Shown one piece after another: positions 18,078-28,753 of a stretch of DNA of 64,000 bases; positions within the stretch are counted from its first letter, which is position 1, and each line of letters starts with the position of its first letter. The notes beneath the pieces are model-generated. The model saw only the letters and a program-made list of their open reading frames with translations, ran no database searches and was not told the origin of the DNA. The DNA lies in assembly GCF_002116695.1 (NCBI RefSeq), contig NZ_CP020477.1:979501-1043500 (forward strand), in the 5' to 3' direction. This DNA comes from Acidianus manzaensis. GTDB taxonomy: Archaea > Thermoproteota > Thermoprotei_A > Sulfolobales > Sulfolobaceae. The translations under genes and the position numbers were made by a program.

Positions 18078-19994
18078 TTAAGCGTTATATTTCACCCTAA
18101 TTTCATAAACTGGGAAGAAGTCTGATATTGCATTAGCTATTGAAGCGTAAGCTCCAGATATACTATTTTCTCCTATGCCCCTATATCCGCCAGGAGTTTC
18201 AGATGGAGTGTTAAGCAATTCTACGCTAACTTTAGGAGCTTCAACTGCAGTAGGTAAAAGATAGTCAAAAGGACTGTTAACATCTTCATAAAGTAATCCT
18301 CCTAAAGACTGAACTATTCCGCCTATTATTTGACCTTTTACTTCTTCTTCATCACCTGCTATCCCTACATCTACTATTGTATAATTTTCTAATGCTTTAA
18401 TTCTAAGCCCATCAAAATTTACTACGCTTATTTGGCCGCTTATTGCTCCTACCATATCTTGAGGTTCGTAACATTTTATACTGTAAAATTCTTTATCGTC
18501 TATATCCCAAGGAGAATTATTTAGTTTATCTAATACTCTTTCAATTCCTCCTAGTTTATCTATTTTCTCTTTTAAGTCTTTAGCTGCGAGTAGAGCAGCA
18601 TTGCCAGCCGTAATAGTGCTTCTGCTAGCCCAGCTTCCATAGCCATTTACGTCTTGGGATCCTATTATTACGTTGACTTTGTCGTAGTTTAACGTTTCGG
18701 ATACTATTTTCTTTAATACTTTTGATATTCCTTGACCCATATCAACTACGGTAGTTTTTACTTCTACTTTACCGTCAGTTTTGAGTCTGATTGACACGCA
18801 CTCGTATCCTCCTACGAATGATTTTTCTTCTCCTATTAAAACTTTTGAAGTAGGAGATGCATAATGAACGTAAAGCGAAACTCCTATACCTTTTCCATAT
18901 TTTTCTTTGTATTCTTTATATTTATTTTTCATTTTGTTTAGAACTTGAGTAACGTTACCTATTTCAAGGTCTTTATTTAAGTTAATTTCTCTTAATTCAA
19001 TTGGATTAATATTAAGTTTTCTACTTACTTCGTCCATTATTCTTTCAATAATAAAGAAAGCTTCTGGCCTTCCGAAACCTCTAAATGCGCCTTGGGGAGG
19101 ATTATTCGTCCCTATAACCCTCACATTATTCCTTATACTTATATTATAAACACTTTTCATGCTCATTAGAGTAACGTAAAGAGGAGATATCCCTGACCAA
19201 GGTAATGGAAACGCACCCATATCGTAGTCTAGGTTATCAATTATTCCTGTTATTTTACCATTATTATTAAAATAAACTTTTATCTCATGGCTTTGTCCTC
19301 TACCTTGTGATGTCATTATATGCTCTGATTTAGTTTCAATCCATTTTAGATTCTTTCCAGTATAGAAAGATAACGCTATTACAGCTAATTCTTCCATTAC
19401 TATGTCTTGTTTTGCTCCAAATCCTCCACCGACTCTTGGTACTGTTATTTCAATTTTATCCTCATCAAGGCTAAGCATTTTAGAAACTATTTTTCTCACA
19501 ACTGTTGGTGCTTGGTTAGAAATTCTAATCAAAAGTTTTCCATCTTCATGTCTTACTGCTATAGCCCTACCTTCTAAAGGTGCTGGAGATTGTCTATTAA
19601 ATTTTAATTTTAAATTTAATTCATTTTCTCCTAATTCATAATTTCCTTTAGAAAAAGATAATATAACATTGTCTGGAGGATATAAAGGTTGATTTATTTC
19701 TTCATATTCTACTTCTATCTCTTCTTTTTTGTCTTCAGCTTCGTAAGGATCTTTTCCTATAACCATTCCTAAAGGTTGACCTACGTATAATGCTACGCCT
19801 TTTGCTAATAGTGGAATTTCTATATCTTTAAGTTTTCCTTCTGGTTCGAAGACTTTCGGAATTTTATAATCCTTTAAATCTTCCCAAGTAAAGGCATTAC
19901 CACTTAGTGTAAATTTAGCATAAGATTTGCTAGATCTTATAAACGCTACACTTTCATAGTCTCCTTTAACATCGTCTACATATGAATAAAACAT
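18078..19994 (-). CDS. Xanthine-dehydrogenase/CoxL-family molybdenum hydroxylase large subunit
   Basis: A 638-residue protein, short against the usual 700-780, missing mainly N-terminal sequence. Typical signatures are VPRVGGGFGAKQD near 188-200, NNPPQGAFRGFGRPEA near 300-315, DMGQGISKV near 418 and, at the end, GGYRGIGENSISGAYASIANA with the catalytic Glu in GEN. The family hydroxylates purines, pyrimidines, nicotinate or aldehydes with water as oxygen donor. The usual FAD and [2Fe-2S] subunits are not adjacent and were not seen elsewhere in the window, so electrons must leave by another route. The downstream amidohydrolase suggests a ring-hydroxylation then ring-hydrolysis sequence. Confidence 0.87.
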   Translation of the reverse strand: MFYSYVDDVKGDYESVAFIRSSKSYAKFTLSGNAFTWEDLKDYKIPKVFEPEGKLKDIEIPLLAKGVALYVGQPLGMVIGKDPYEAEDKKEEIEVEYEEINQPLYPPDNVILSFSKGNYELGENELNLKLKFNRQSPAPLEGRAIAVRHEDGKLLIRISNQAPTVVRKIVSKMLSLDEDKIEITVPRVGGGFGAKQDIVMEELAVIALSFYTGKNLKWIETKSEHIMTSQGRGQSHEIKVYFNNNGKITGIIDNLDYDMGAFPLPWSGISPLYVTLMSMKSVYNISIRNNVRVIGTNNPPQGAFRGFGRPEAFFIIERIMDEVSRKLNINPIELREINLNKDLEIGNVTQVLNKMKNKYKEYKEKYGKGIGVSLYVHYASPTSKVLIGEEKSFVGGYECVSIRLKTDGKVEVKTTVVDMGQGISKVLKKIVSETLNYDKVNVIIGSQDVNGYGSWASRSTITAGNAALLAAKDLKEKIDKLGGIERVLDKLNNSPWDIDDKEFYSIKCYEPQDMVGAISGQISVVNFDGLRIKALENYTIVDVGIAGDEEEVKGQIIGGIVQSLGGLLYEDVNSPFDYLLPTAVEAPKVSVELLNTPSETPGGYRGIGENSISGAYASIANAISDFFPVYEIRVKYNA

Positions 19995-20128
19995 ATATAT
20001 TCTTAAAATCGCAGGTATTATATTATCTTTTCTTTTCTATGTCATGTAAAAATTTTAATTAGAATCATTTTTAGTTTTTCCTTGATTAAGTAAAAAATAG
20101 TTTTAAGGTAGATAAGCTATTAAGATAT

Positions 20129-21433
20129 ATGATATTTAAAAACGCTAGAGTTATAACTAAGAATGGAATAACTGAAACAGATTTTAAAGTAGAAAATGGA
20201 AAAATAACTGAAATAAAGAAGAATATAGTAGGAGATGATACTGTAGATCTTTCTGGATATTTAGTGTTGCCAAGCGTAATTGACGCTCATACTCATTTTA
20301 ATTCTAGATATCTAGGAGCTAGAGAAATAATACCTACTGCAGATGATTATAAGTCAGGTAGTGAAGTGGCATTAGCTGGAGGAATAACTTCACTAATAAA
20401 TTTTATAGATCCTCTAGGTAGGCCAATTATTGAGGCTGTGAAGGAAGAGATAGATAAAGCGAGTTCTACATCTAAAATGGATTTTTCTTTTCATTTAATA
20501 GTTAAGAAGAAGGAAGATATTGAATATTTAGATGAAGTATTCAAAATGGGAGTAAAAAGCATAAAGATGTTCATGGCATATAAGGGAAGCATGCAAGTTG
20601 ATGATGAAACAATGATGATGGCTATGCAGAAGGTAAGGAAATTAAATGGAACAGTTGCGATACATGCAGAGCATGGAGATGTGATTGATTTTTTGCAGGA
20701 AGAATATAAGGATGAAAAGCCTGCAATTTACCATGCAATAACTAGACCACCAGAAGTTGAAGAAGAAGCAGTGTATAGAGCATCCATGTTAGCTTATTTA
20801 ACTAGAGCTAAAACTTATATTGTTCACGTTTCAGATCCTAATTCTTTAGATATTGTTAATTCTTGGAAAAATAAAGGTGCAATAATATACGCTGAAACGT
20901 GCCCTCATTATCTTTTATTTGACGAAAGTTATTATGAAAGACCAGACGGTAAAAGATTCATAATGTCGCCTCCTTTAAGAAGTAAAGAATTGAGGGATAA
21001 TTTACTTAGAAAATTAGATAAAGTACATACTCTAGGTAGTGATTATTCTGGTTATATGTCGGTATATAAGGATAAAGCATTAAGCTATTTAGAAGTTCCT
21101 AATGGCGTAGCTTCTACAGAATTTCTAGTGCCTACAATAGTCAGTTTAATGTTTAAAAATTACATACCTCCGGAAAAAGTAGCAGAAATAACTTCTGAAA
21201 ATCAAATTAATCTCTACAATATAAAAGAAAAAGGCTTCAGAGTAGGTGCAGATGCAGATTTTGCTTTAATAAGTAGAAAAGAATGGACTGTAAAGGAATG
21301 GCATGGTAAGATGGATCATTCTATTTACGAAGGAATGAAGTTTGATGCGAAAGTAGAAAAAACTTACTTAAGAGGAGAATTAGTATTTGATGAAGATTTG
21401 AAGGGTGGTAAAGGATTAATACTGAAAAGATAA
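20129..21433 (+). CDS. Hydantoinase/dihydropyrimidinase-family cyclic amidohydrolase (paralogue 2)
   Basis: A 434-residue protein. Metal ligands are in VIDAHTHFNS near 53-60, the Lys in SIKMFMAYKG near 148, IHAEHGDV near 180, YIVHVSDP near 233 and TLGSDYSGY near 307. AETCPHYLLF near 260 is typical of D-hydantoinases and dihydropyrimidinases. It diverges from the molybdenum hydroxylase gene. A TATA-like GTTTTAAGGTAG lies about 25 bases ahead of the ATG. It probably hydrolyses a dihydropyrimidine, hydantoin or allantoin ring. It differs enough from the paralogue at 11189-12451 to expect another substrate. Confidence 0.87.
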   Translation: MIFKNARVITKNGITETDFKVENGKITEIKKNIVGDDTVDLSGYLVLPSVIDAHTHFNSRYLGAREIIPTADDYKSGSEVALAGGITSLINFIDPLGRPIIEAVKEEIDKASSTSKMDFSFHLIVKKKEDIEYLDEVFKMGVKSIKMFMAYKGSMQVDDETMMMAMQKVRKLNGTVAIHAEHGDVIDFLQEEYKDEKPAIYHAITRPPEVEEEAVYRASMLAYLTRAKTYIVHVSDPNSLDIVNSWKNKGAIIYAETCPHYLLFDESYYERPDGKRFIMSPPLRSKELRDNLLRKLDKVHTLGSDYSGYMSVYKDKALSYLEVPNGVASTEFLVPTIVSLMFKNYIPPEKVAEITSENQINLYNIKEKGFRVGADADFALISRKEWTVKEWHGKMDHSIYEGMKFDAKVEKTYLRGELVFDEDLKGGKGLILKR

Positions 21434-21631
21434 TTGATAAAATTTCAAAAGAAAACATTTCCTATTCTATTGACCCTTCAGTCATTGAAGAAAAGTCTAT
21501 GGATCTTACTTTTATGTCTCCATTTATATGATTAAGGTTAATCCATTTTGCATCGTTTTTCCTAATTATAAATTAACCTATAATTTTTATAGAGTTATAA
21601 TTATAAATATTCCTACTTAGATTCTTTAGAG

Positions 21632-22573
21632 ATGAAAATGAAATTAATTGATCTGCATGAAGATCTGGCGTATTCAAATCAACAAGGAATTGATGTAATT
21701 AATGGCAATATACAGTCTAGTATAATGATGCTTAAAGAATACGATTCACTAATCTTCGCCTCGATTTTTCCTCATGTAAATACCTGGGATGAGAGAAGTG
21801 ATGAACTAACTGCTCTTTATGGAACTCCTACAAGATCAACTAATTTCTCTTTAGAACTATTCTTAGACCAAGTTAAATTTTATTATTACCTAGATAGGAA
21901 AAATTTAGCTAAAATTGTTAGGAATTTAAATGATGTTAACGCTAATGGTGTTAAGTTACTATTATCTCTAGAAGGAGCAGACGTACTAAGGGATTATAAT
22001 GACCTGTATATCTTGAAAGAATTGCATGTATATAATTTAGGATTAACGTGGAATTACGACAATAAGTTTGCTTCTTCATGTATGTCAAAAAGGGATTATG
22101 GGTTAACTGGAGAAGGCGAAGAATTAGTTAAATTGAGTAACAAATTAGGTATAATAATTGATTTAGCTCATGCAGGGAAAAGAACGGTTTTAGATGTTGC
22201 ATCAATTTCTAAGAAACCAATAATAGCATCTCATACTAATGTGATTAAGCTAAAGAACCATAAAAGAAATTTAGATGATGAAGAAATTGAAGCTATAGTT
22301 AAAACAAAAGGAGTTATTGGGATTACTGCAATAGTCTCAACACTAAAGGAGCCAACAATAAATGGATTAATTGAAAGTATAAAATACATAGGTGAATCTT
22401 TCGGCTGGGAGTATGTAGCTTTAGGAACTGACTTTTTAGGAATAGAAGAAACTCCAAAGGAATTTGAGAACATCCTAAAAGTAAAGGAATTAGCTAAGGC
22501 AATAGAAGGGCATGAAGATGAAGTTTTATGGAATAATGCATATAGAGTTATAAAAGAGAATTTATTAAACTAG
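21632..22573 (+). CDS. Membrane-dipeptidase-family (M19) zinc peptidase
   Basis: A 313-residue protein with the M19 ligand set: HxD-like DLHEDL at residues 7-12, LSLEGAD near 113-119, DLAHAGKRT near 178-186, SHTN near 201 and LGTDFLG near 270. M19 enzymes cleave dipeptides including those with D-residues, and some act on cyclic or beta-amino amides. It lies 198 bases after the hydantoinase in the same direction, possibly in the same pathway, with D-amino-acid or carbamoyl products as candidate substrates. No signal peptide is visible. Confidence 0.85.
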   Translation: MKMKLIDLHEDLAYSNQQGIDVINGNIQSSIMMLKEYDSLIFASIFPHVNTWDERSDELTALYGTPTRSTNFSLELFLDQVKFYYYLDRKNLAKIVRNLNDVNANGVKLLLSLEGADVLRDYNDLYILKELHVYNLGLTWNYDNKFASSCMSKRDYGLTGEGEELVKLSNKLGIIIDLAHAGKRTVLDVASISKKPIIASHTNVIKLKNHKRNLDDEEIEAIVKTKGVIGITAIVSTLKEPTINGLIESIKYIGESFGWEYVALGTDFLGIEETPKEFENILKVKELAKAIEGHEDEVLWNNAYRVIKENLLN

Positions 22574-22752
22574 ACTTTTTTTCTTTTTAATTTCTTGAAA
22601 GAACTATACATTATTTGTTTATAATAAAAAAGATAGAACATAGTCAGGATTAATTTGAATAATGTTTGCAAAATTTAGAGACTTCTTTGCTTTTATGCTT
22701 AGTTCTTCAATTAGTATATTCTTTTTATATAAAGAAATAGAATCTTAAAAAA

Positions 22753-23145
22753 TTACTTAAAATCAATAATTACTGATATTGGTAATTCTACATTTGGTTT
22801 AAATTTTATTTTTTCTACTTTAGGGTTATATTGCTTAAATTTATCTAACCAATAATCTAATCCTAACTCTACTGGAATGTAAACTGTTTTATTCTCTCTA
22901 TCAAACATTATTTTTAGATGATAATTCCCTATAATATAACCTAGAACCAAGTCTTCTTCTGTATTTGATAATCTTATTGATAATACTGTTTCTTCTTTTT
23001 GAACTATTCTTATTTTTTCTCCATCTATTTCTAAAATATCTCCATCTTTTACTCCTTTAACTACATGATACTTCCCATTAACTAGGATTTTACATCTTCC
23101 TCTTTCTATGCAAAGTCTATCGACTTCTACATCTATGTTAATCAC
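22753..23145 (-). CDS. ureE: Urease accessory protein UreE (nickel chaperone)
   Basis: A 130-residue protein, last gene of the urease operon, overlapping ureD by 4 bases. The N-terminal domain shows VKDGDILEIDGEKIRIVQKE, the peptide-binding beta domain of UreE. The C-terminal domain shows LGYIIGNYHLKIMFD with the conserved metal His, followed by VYIPVEL. It lacks a His-rich C-terminal tail, as in most non-enterobacterial UreE. It would carry nickel to the UreG-UreF-UreD complex. The identification rests on domain pattern and operon position. Confidence 0.8.
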   Translation of the reverse strand: MINIDVEVDRLCIERGRCKILVNGKYHVVKGVKDGDILEIDGEKIRIVQKEETVLSIRLSNTEEDLVLGYIIGNYHLKIMFDRENKTVYIPVELGLDYWLDKFKQYNPKVEKIKFKPNVELPISVIIDFK

Positions 23146-23717
23146 CTAACTTTTAACCATTCTTCTTCTACATCTTCTGAATTAACTGGAATTTTTTCTA
23201 TATTAATTTCTTTTCCATCAATTTCATAAGTAGTTATTAATCCAGAAGATCCAACAGTTTTCATATAGCTTTTATCTTCTATCCTAAGAACATCAAAAAC
23301 TAGCAATTCTCCATCGCTTGAATAAATTTTAGTTATAGCTTTTATTTTTCCTTTTTCAAACTTTTCTCCATGTCCTTCTCTACCTAAAGCATAAGCTTCT
23401 ATAATTTTAGCTTTTTGATTTACTATAAATGTAGTATCAATTTTTGCTCTTGCATTATTATAAAAGAGAATTGGGTGAGGTATAAATAAGAAATTTCCTT
23501 TAATTTCATAAGTAATTCTTACGTTTGAATTCGAGAGTATTTTTGTAAAAGCTTGATCAGTTATTATTCCATTCGATGTAATTGAAATTTTTATTTCATC
23601 TTCATGAGCTAAGACTTCCGAGGGATTAACGATCATAAGCGTATCTCCTAAGAAAAGCGCGTTTAAGCTTCCTGTTCTTTCAATCAAAGAATTTTCAACT
23701 TTTAATAATGCCTTCAT
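23142..23717 (-). CDS. ureD: Urease accessory protein UreD (UreH)
   Basis: A 191-residue beta-rich protein, much shorter than bacterial UreD (about 270). Recognisable elements are [20 protein letters not shown] near 90-110 and [18 protein letters not shown] near 125-142, the latter matching the family's GRxxxGE segment. It overlaps ureG by 23 bases and ureE by 4. UreD scaffolds UreF/UreG on apo-urease during lysine carbamylation and nickel insertion. The reduced length is the only odd point. Confidence 0.85.
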   Translation of the reverse strand: MKALLKVENSLIERTGSLNALFLGDTLMIVNPSEVLAHEDEIKISITSNGIITDQAFTKILSNSNVRITYEIKGNFLFIPHPILFYNNARAKIDTTFIVNQKAKIIEAYALGREGHGEKFEKGKIKAITKIYSSDGELLVFDVLRIEDKSYMKTVGSSGLITTYEIDGKEINIEKIPVNSEDVEEEWLKVR

Positions 23718-24318
23718 ATTTTAATTCCTCTTCAATAATGTTAAAAAGATCTTTTAATCCTTCTCCAGATTTTAGACTTATCATAACGAAAGGCTTTCCA
23801 TTTCTTATTCTTAAACTATCTTTTTTCATTTTTTCTAAGTCAGCATTTACGTAAGGAGCTAAATCTATTTTATTTATTACAAGCAAATCACTTTCTACTA
23901 TTCCTAATCCTCCTTTTCCAGGATATTTATCTCCTGCTGAAGTATCTAATACAAATATAGTATAGTCTGCTAACAAAGGACTAAAAGTTGACATTACATT
24001 ATCTCCACCACTTTCTATGAAAATTACGTCAAAATCTTCTCTTTTTTCTAAGATTTCTAAAGCCCTTAAGTTTACTGAAGGATCTTCCCTAATTGCTGTA
24101 TGAGGGCATCCTCCAGTAACTATTCCTAGAATATTTTCTTTTGGTATGATACTTTTTTCCTCTACTAAAGTCTTATACATTGTTAACGCATCAAAATTTG
24201 ATACTACGTCATTAGTTATTATCCCTATTTTTAATCCTCTTTTACTTAAATATTCAGTTAATTTTATTATTAAACTAGTTTTACCTGATCCTACTGGACC
24301 TAAAACGCCCACTTTCAA
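23695..24318 (-). CDS. ureG: Urease accessory GTPase UreG
   Basis: A 207-residue SIMIBI-class GTPase. The P-loop [10 protein letters not shown] is at residues 7-16, [12 protein letters not shown], containing the nickel-binding CPH, near 70, ESGGDN near 102, and NKID near 150. The start is TTG, since no ATG precedes the P-loop closely enough, and it overlaps the end of ureF. It powers nickel delivery to urease. Confidence 0.93.
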   Translation of the reverse strand: MKVGVLGPVGSGKTSLIIKLTEYLSKRGLKIGIITNDVVSNFDALTMYKTLVEEKSIIPKENILGIVTGGCPHTAIREDPSVNLRALEILEKREDFDVIFIESGGDNVMSTFSPLLADYTIFVLDTSAGDKYPGKGGLGIVESDLLVINKIDLAPYVNADLEKMKKDSLRIRNGKPFVMISLKSGEGLKDLFNIIEEELKYEGIIKS

Positions 24319-24911
24319 GATTCAAACACCTTTACTTCTCTCTTTTCATGATTTTTAGATAGAATATCAATTAAAGGATAAGAAGGCTCATACTCGTTAT
24401 AATATCTAAATTGATTAAGAAGGTTTGAAAGAAGTTTTTGTCCAGACTTAAAATCGATACCACCTAACCTAACTGCAGAAAACACTAATTGAGCAGTTTC
24501 CGAATATACTAATCCTTTAACGCAAACGTCTTTATCAATCCCTAAGCATTTGCAAGTTTGAGCTAATACTACTGGATAAGTCCCTTTATATTTTCCTTCT
24601 TTTACTCCGGATAAATACTCATTATTACATAAATCAAGACTTGCCAGAGATTTTCCTAAAAATGTAGATGATTTTTTAAGTTCTTTTGTTAATTTTGAAG
24701 AGTAAACTAGTTTATCAGTCTCTACAGGATTTTCAAATGCTAATCTTACAGCTACTGCATCACCCCTTAGGATAACTTCATTATAATAGTATGTTATAAC
24801 TTCTTGAATATTCATTTTTCTGTAAAATGCTTCTTCTATACCATTAGAGAAATTAAAAGAACCTATTGGTAATGCACTATCAAAAATTTGGAATATTATT
24901 GGTGTAATCAT
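24315..24911 (-). CDS. ureF: Urease accessory protein UreF
   Basis: An all-helical protein of 198 residues from ATG 24911, or 201 from GTG 24920. The ATG is preferred because it lies 4 bases after GTGAT, the local ribosome-site pattern. The N-terminus [23 protein letters not shown] is the diagnostic UreF segment (xxQxxDSxxPxGxFxxSxGxE). It directly follows ureC and overlaps ureG. UreF gates the GTPase activity of UreG. Confidence 0.92.
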   Translation of the reverse strand: MITPIIFQIFDSALPIGSFNFSNGIEEAFYRKMNIQEVITYYYNEVILRGDAVAVRLAFENPVETDKLVYSSKLTKELKKSSTFLGKSLASLDLCNNEYLSGVKEGKYKGTYPVVLAQTCKCLGIDKDVCVKGLVYSETAQLVFSAVRLGGIDFKSGQKLLSNLLNQFRYYNEYEPSYPLIDILSKNHEKREVKVFES

Positions 24912-24919
24912 TTTTATCA

Positions 24920-26589
<1,670 letters not shown>

Positions 26590-26593
<4 letters not shown>

Positions 26594-27249
26594 GCGAATC
26601 CCTTCTCTTTAGCTTTTTCTAATGCTTCTTTTTTGTTATAATCTAAGGATCCTTCAGTTAATCCATTTAATCCAGTAACTCTTCTATTCCCTTTTATTTT
26701 AGTTAATGATATTATCTTTTTCTCTCCAGGCTCAAATCTTATTGAAGTTCCAGCTGGTATGTTTAATCTCATTCCGAATGCTTTTTCTCTATCAAACTTT
26801 AGATTTTTATTAACTTCAAAGAAATGAAAATGAGAACTTACTTGAATTGGCCTATCTCCAGAATTAACTACTTCTAACTTTACTTCGTCTTCATTTAATT
26901 CTACTTCTCCAGGCTGTATAATGAACGTGTTTAATGCCTTTTTGTTACTTTTTATTGGATTTCTCACTGTTACTAATTTAGTCCCATCTGGGAATGTTGC
27001 TTCTACTTGAACTATATCTAACATTTCTGGAACTTCATCCATTACGTCTTCTTCCTTCAGTAACTGTTGTGCCCCTGTTATTATTTCACTCATTCGTTTT
27101 CCTTCTCTTGCACTTTCAATTATATAATCAGTTATAATAGCTAATGCTTCTTCATAATTTAGTTTTAATCCTTTTGCTTTTCTTCTTCTAGCTAATTCTG
27201 CTGCCCAGGATAATAGTAATTTTTCTTGCTCTCTTGGAGTGAATAGCAT
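26590..27249 (-). CDS. ureAB: Fused urease gamma-beta subunit UreAB
   Basis: A 219-residue fusion. Residues about 1-100 are the gamma subunit ([46 protein letters not shown]). Residues about 112-219 are the beta subunit ([43 protein letters not shown]). It is the first gene of the operon ureAB-C-F-G-D-E. A TATA-like AGTTTATTAAATC lies about 30 bases ahead of the ATG. A comparable A-B fusion is known in Helicobacter, where the order and lengths are similar. Confidence 0.95.
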
Positions 27250-27324
27250 GTTTAATCATTAAATTCTCTATGTTAGATTTAATAAACTTTGTTAGGCAGA
27301 AATTATGTACTTTATTAATAGTAT

Positions 27325-27405
27325 GTATCATTTGAAAAATGGACGATAATTCTAATAAACGATTCTAATAAAGAGAAGGACTTCAATTTTCAGATGCTCT
27401 GCAAA
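27325..27405 (+). repeat. Copy C of the approximately 80-bp dispersed intergenic repeat
   Basis: Carries ATCATTTGA, ATTCTAATAAACGATTCT, AAGAGAAGGACTTCAATTTT and CAGATGCTCTGCAAACT, aligned with copy A over its whole length. It lies between the urease operon promoter and the 3' end of the fourth flavoprotein gene. Confidence 0.55.
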
Positions 27406-27520
27406 CTACTTTATTAAATAAATTATAGCATTCGTAAAAAGTAATAGCAGATTTAATCTTTATGATTCTCTATAAAAATAATTTTAACTTGGTAAGCTAA
27501 TTAGAACGTTACTTAGTAGG

Positions 27521-28645
27521 TTAGTATTCTATTTTTCCAGGATTTATATAATCTTCTGGATCTACGACTTTCTTGAAATCTATTATCTTCTTTAATCTGT
27601 CTTCTTCTACTCTATCATTTATCTTATATGAGTGTAAATTGAATACTTTTTCATTTTGTAGAGGTATTTCGCTAAATCCTAAGAAATATGTGTGTGAGAA
27701 TAATTTACCTTGAGATCTAGCTAATTCGCAGTCAATCATACCTTTTATTTTATCCAGTTTTTCTAAGTCTTCAATTTTAACATCAACAGAGTAATAGCTT
27801 ACTTTTTTCTTATTAACTACGGTAAAATAAGCTCCAGCAAAAGTTGTTATGATATCAGCTGAAGTTACTGGTTTACCGTCTTCACCCGGGAAACCTACTA
27901 TTAAATTCCAATTATCCCAATTTTCATTTGAAATATTATAAGCCATTTCTTTACTTCTTATACTTATAAATTCAGCTTCATCAATCAAATCCAAAGCTTT
28001 ATTTATTGCATCTCCAACCTTTTTGAATTTATAATTTTTTACAACGATTTTATCTCTTTTAATTAGTCTAAATCCTATCTTAGTTATAATTCCTACAGTT
28101 CCAGCAGATTGAACAACTTTCTTCACATCATTATCATAAAATGTATATTCTCCTTTTTGATTAACTACTTTTATCATATTCACATTGTCCCATACTGCAC
28201 CATACTTTAATGAGCCTATTCCTAATGATCCGCCAGCTACGAAACCTCCAATAGTTGCCATATTAAAACTGGTTGGGTAAACTGGTAAAGATGAAACGTC
28301 TAAATCATTAAACTCTACAGACGGATCTGAAATTAATTTTCCGTTTAATACTTCAAATTTCTTCATTTCTGGTATAACTATGACAGATTTCTCTTTTATT
28401 GGCATTGCACCTCCTAAAGTGTTTGTTCCATTTCCTCTTTCAACAATATAAAAATGATAATCTTGCTGAATTTTAAAGAACTCTTTTATTTCTTCTTCAC
28501 TATATAACCAAACTACTGCGTCAGCTATTTTCCTAAATTTTGATAATTTAGGAGATATAAACCCATAATCCTTAGAATATCTTTCTCTTGTTTCTAAATC
28601 TGTAGCTACCTTAAATCTCTTTTTCAATTCTTTTATGTAATCCAC
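27521..28645 (-). CDS. VAO/GlcD-family FAD-linked oxidase (paralogue 4, divergent)
   Basis: A 374-residue flavoprotein, the most divergent of the four. The FAD loop is FYIVERGNGTNTLGGAMP near 66-83, then ATIGGFVAGGSLGIGSLKYG near 127-146 and SAGTVGIITKIGFRL near 173-187. The C-terminus is KKVVDPEDYINPGKIEY. It shares the KDYGFISPKL N-terminal element with paralogues 2 and 3. The start is GTG at 28645, with a TATA-like GTTTTTAAGTAA about 25 bases upstream. It lies divergently next to an APC permease and downstream of the urease operon. Confidence 0.8.
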   Translation of the reverse strand: MDYIKELKKRFKVATDLETRERYSKDYGFISPKLSKFRKIADAVVWLYSEEEIKEFFKIQQDYHFYIVERGNGTNTLGGAMPIKEKSVIVIPEMKKFEVLNGKLISDPSVEFNDLDVSSLPVYPTSFNMATIGGFVAGGSLGIGSLKYGAVWDNVNMIKVVNQKGEYTFYDNDVKKVVQSAGTVGIITKIGFRLIKRDKIVVKNYKFKKVGDAINKALDLIDEAEFISIRSKEMAYNISNENWDNWNLIVGFPGEDGKPVTSADIITTFAGAYFTVVNKKKVSYYSVDVKIEDLEKLDKIKGMIDCELARSQGKLFSHTYFLGFSEIPLQNEKVFNLHSYKINDRVEEDRLKKIIDFKKVVDPEDYINPGKIEY

Positions 28646-28725
28646 TATAAAAACTACGTTAAATTACTTAAAAACTTTATGTATAATTACCTTGAATACT
28701 GTTTAACTATTTTACTCTTTATCAG

Positions 28726-28737
28726 CTTATAATAAAA
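28726..28737 (+). promoter_or_regulatory. TATA-like promoter of the APC permease gene
   Basis: CTTATAATAAAA centred about 23 bases ahead of the ATG at 28754, the spacing expected for a leaderless archaeal transcript. Confidence 0.5.
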
Positions 28738-28753
28738 ATCAAAAATCTTAAAT

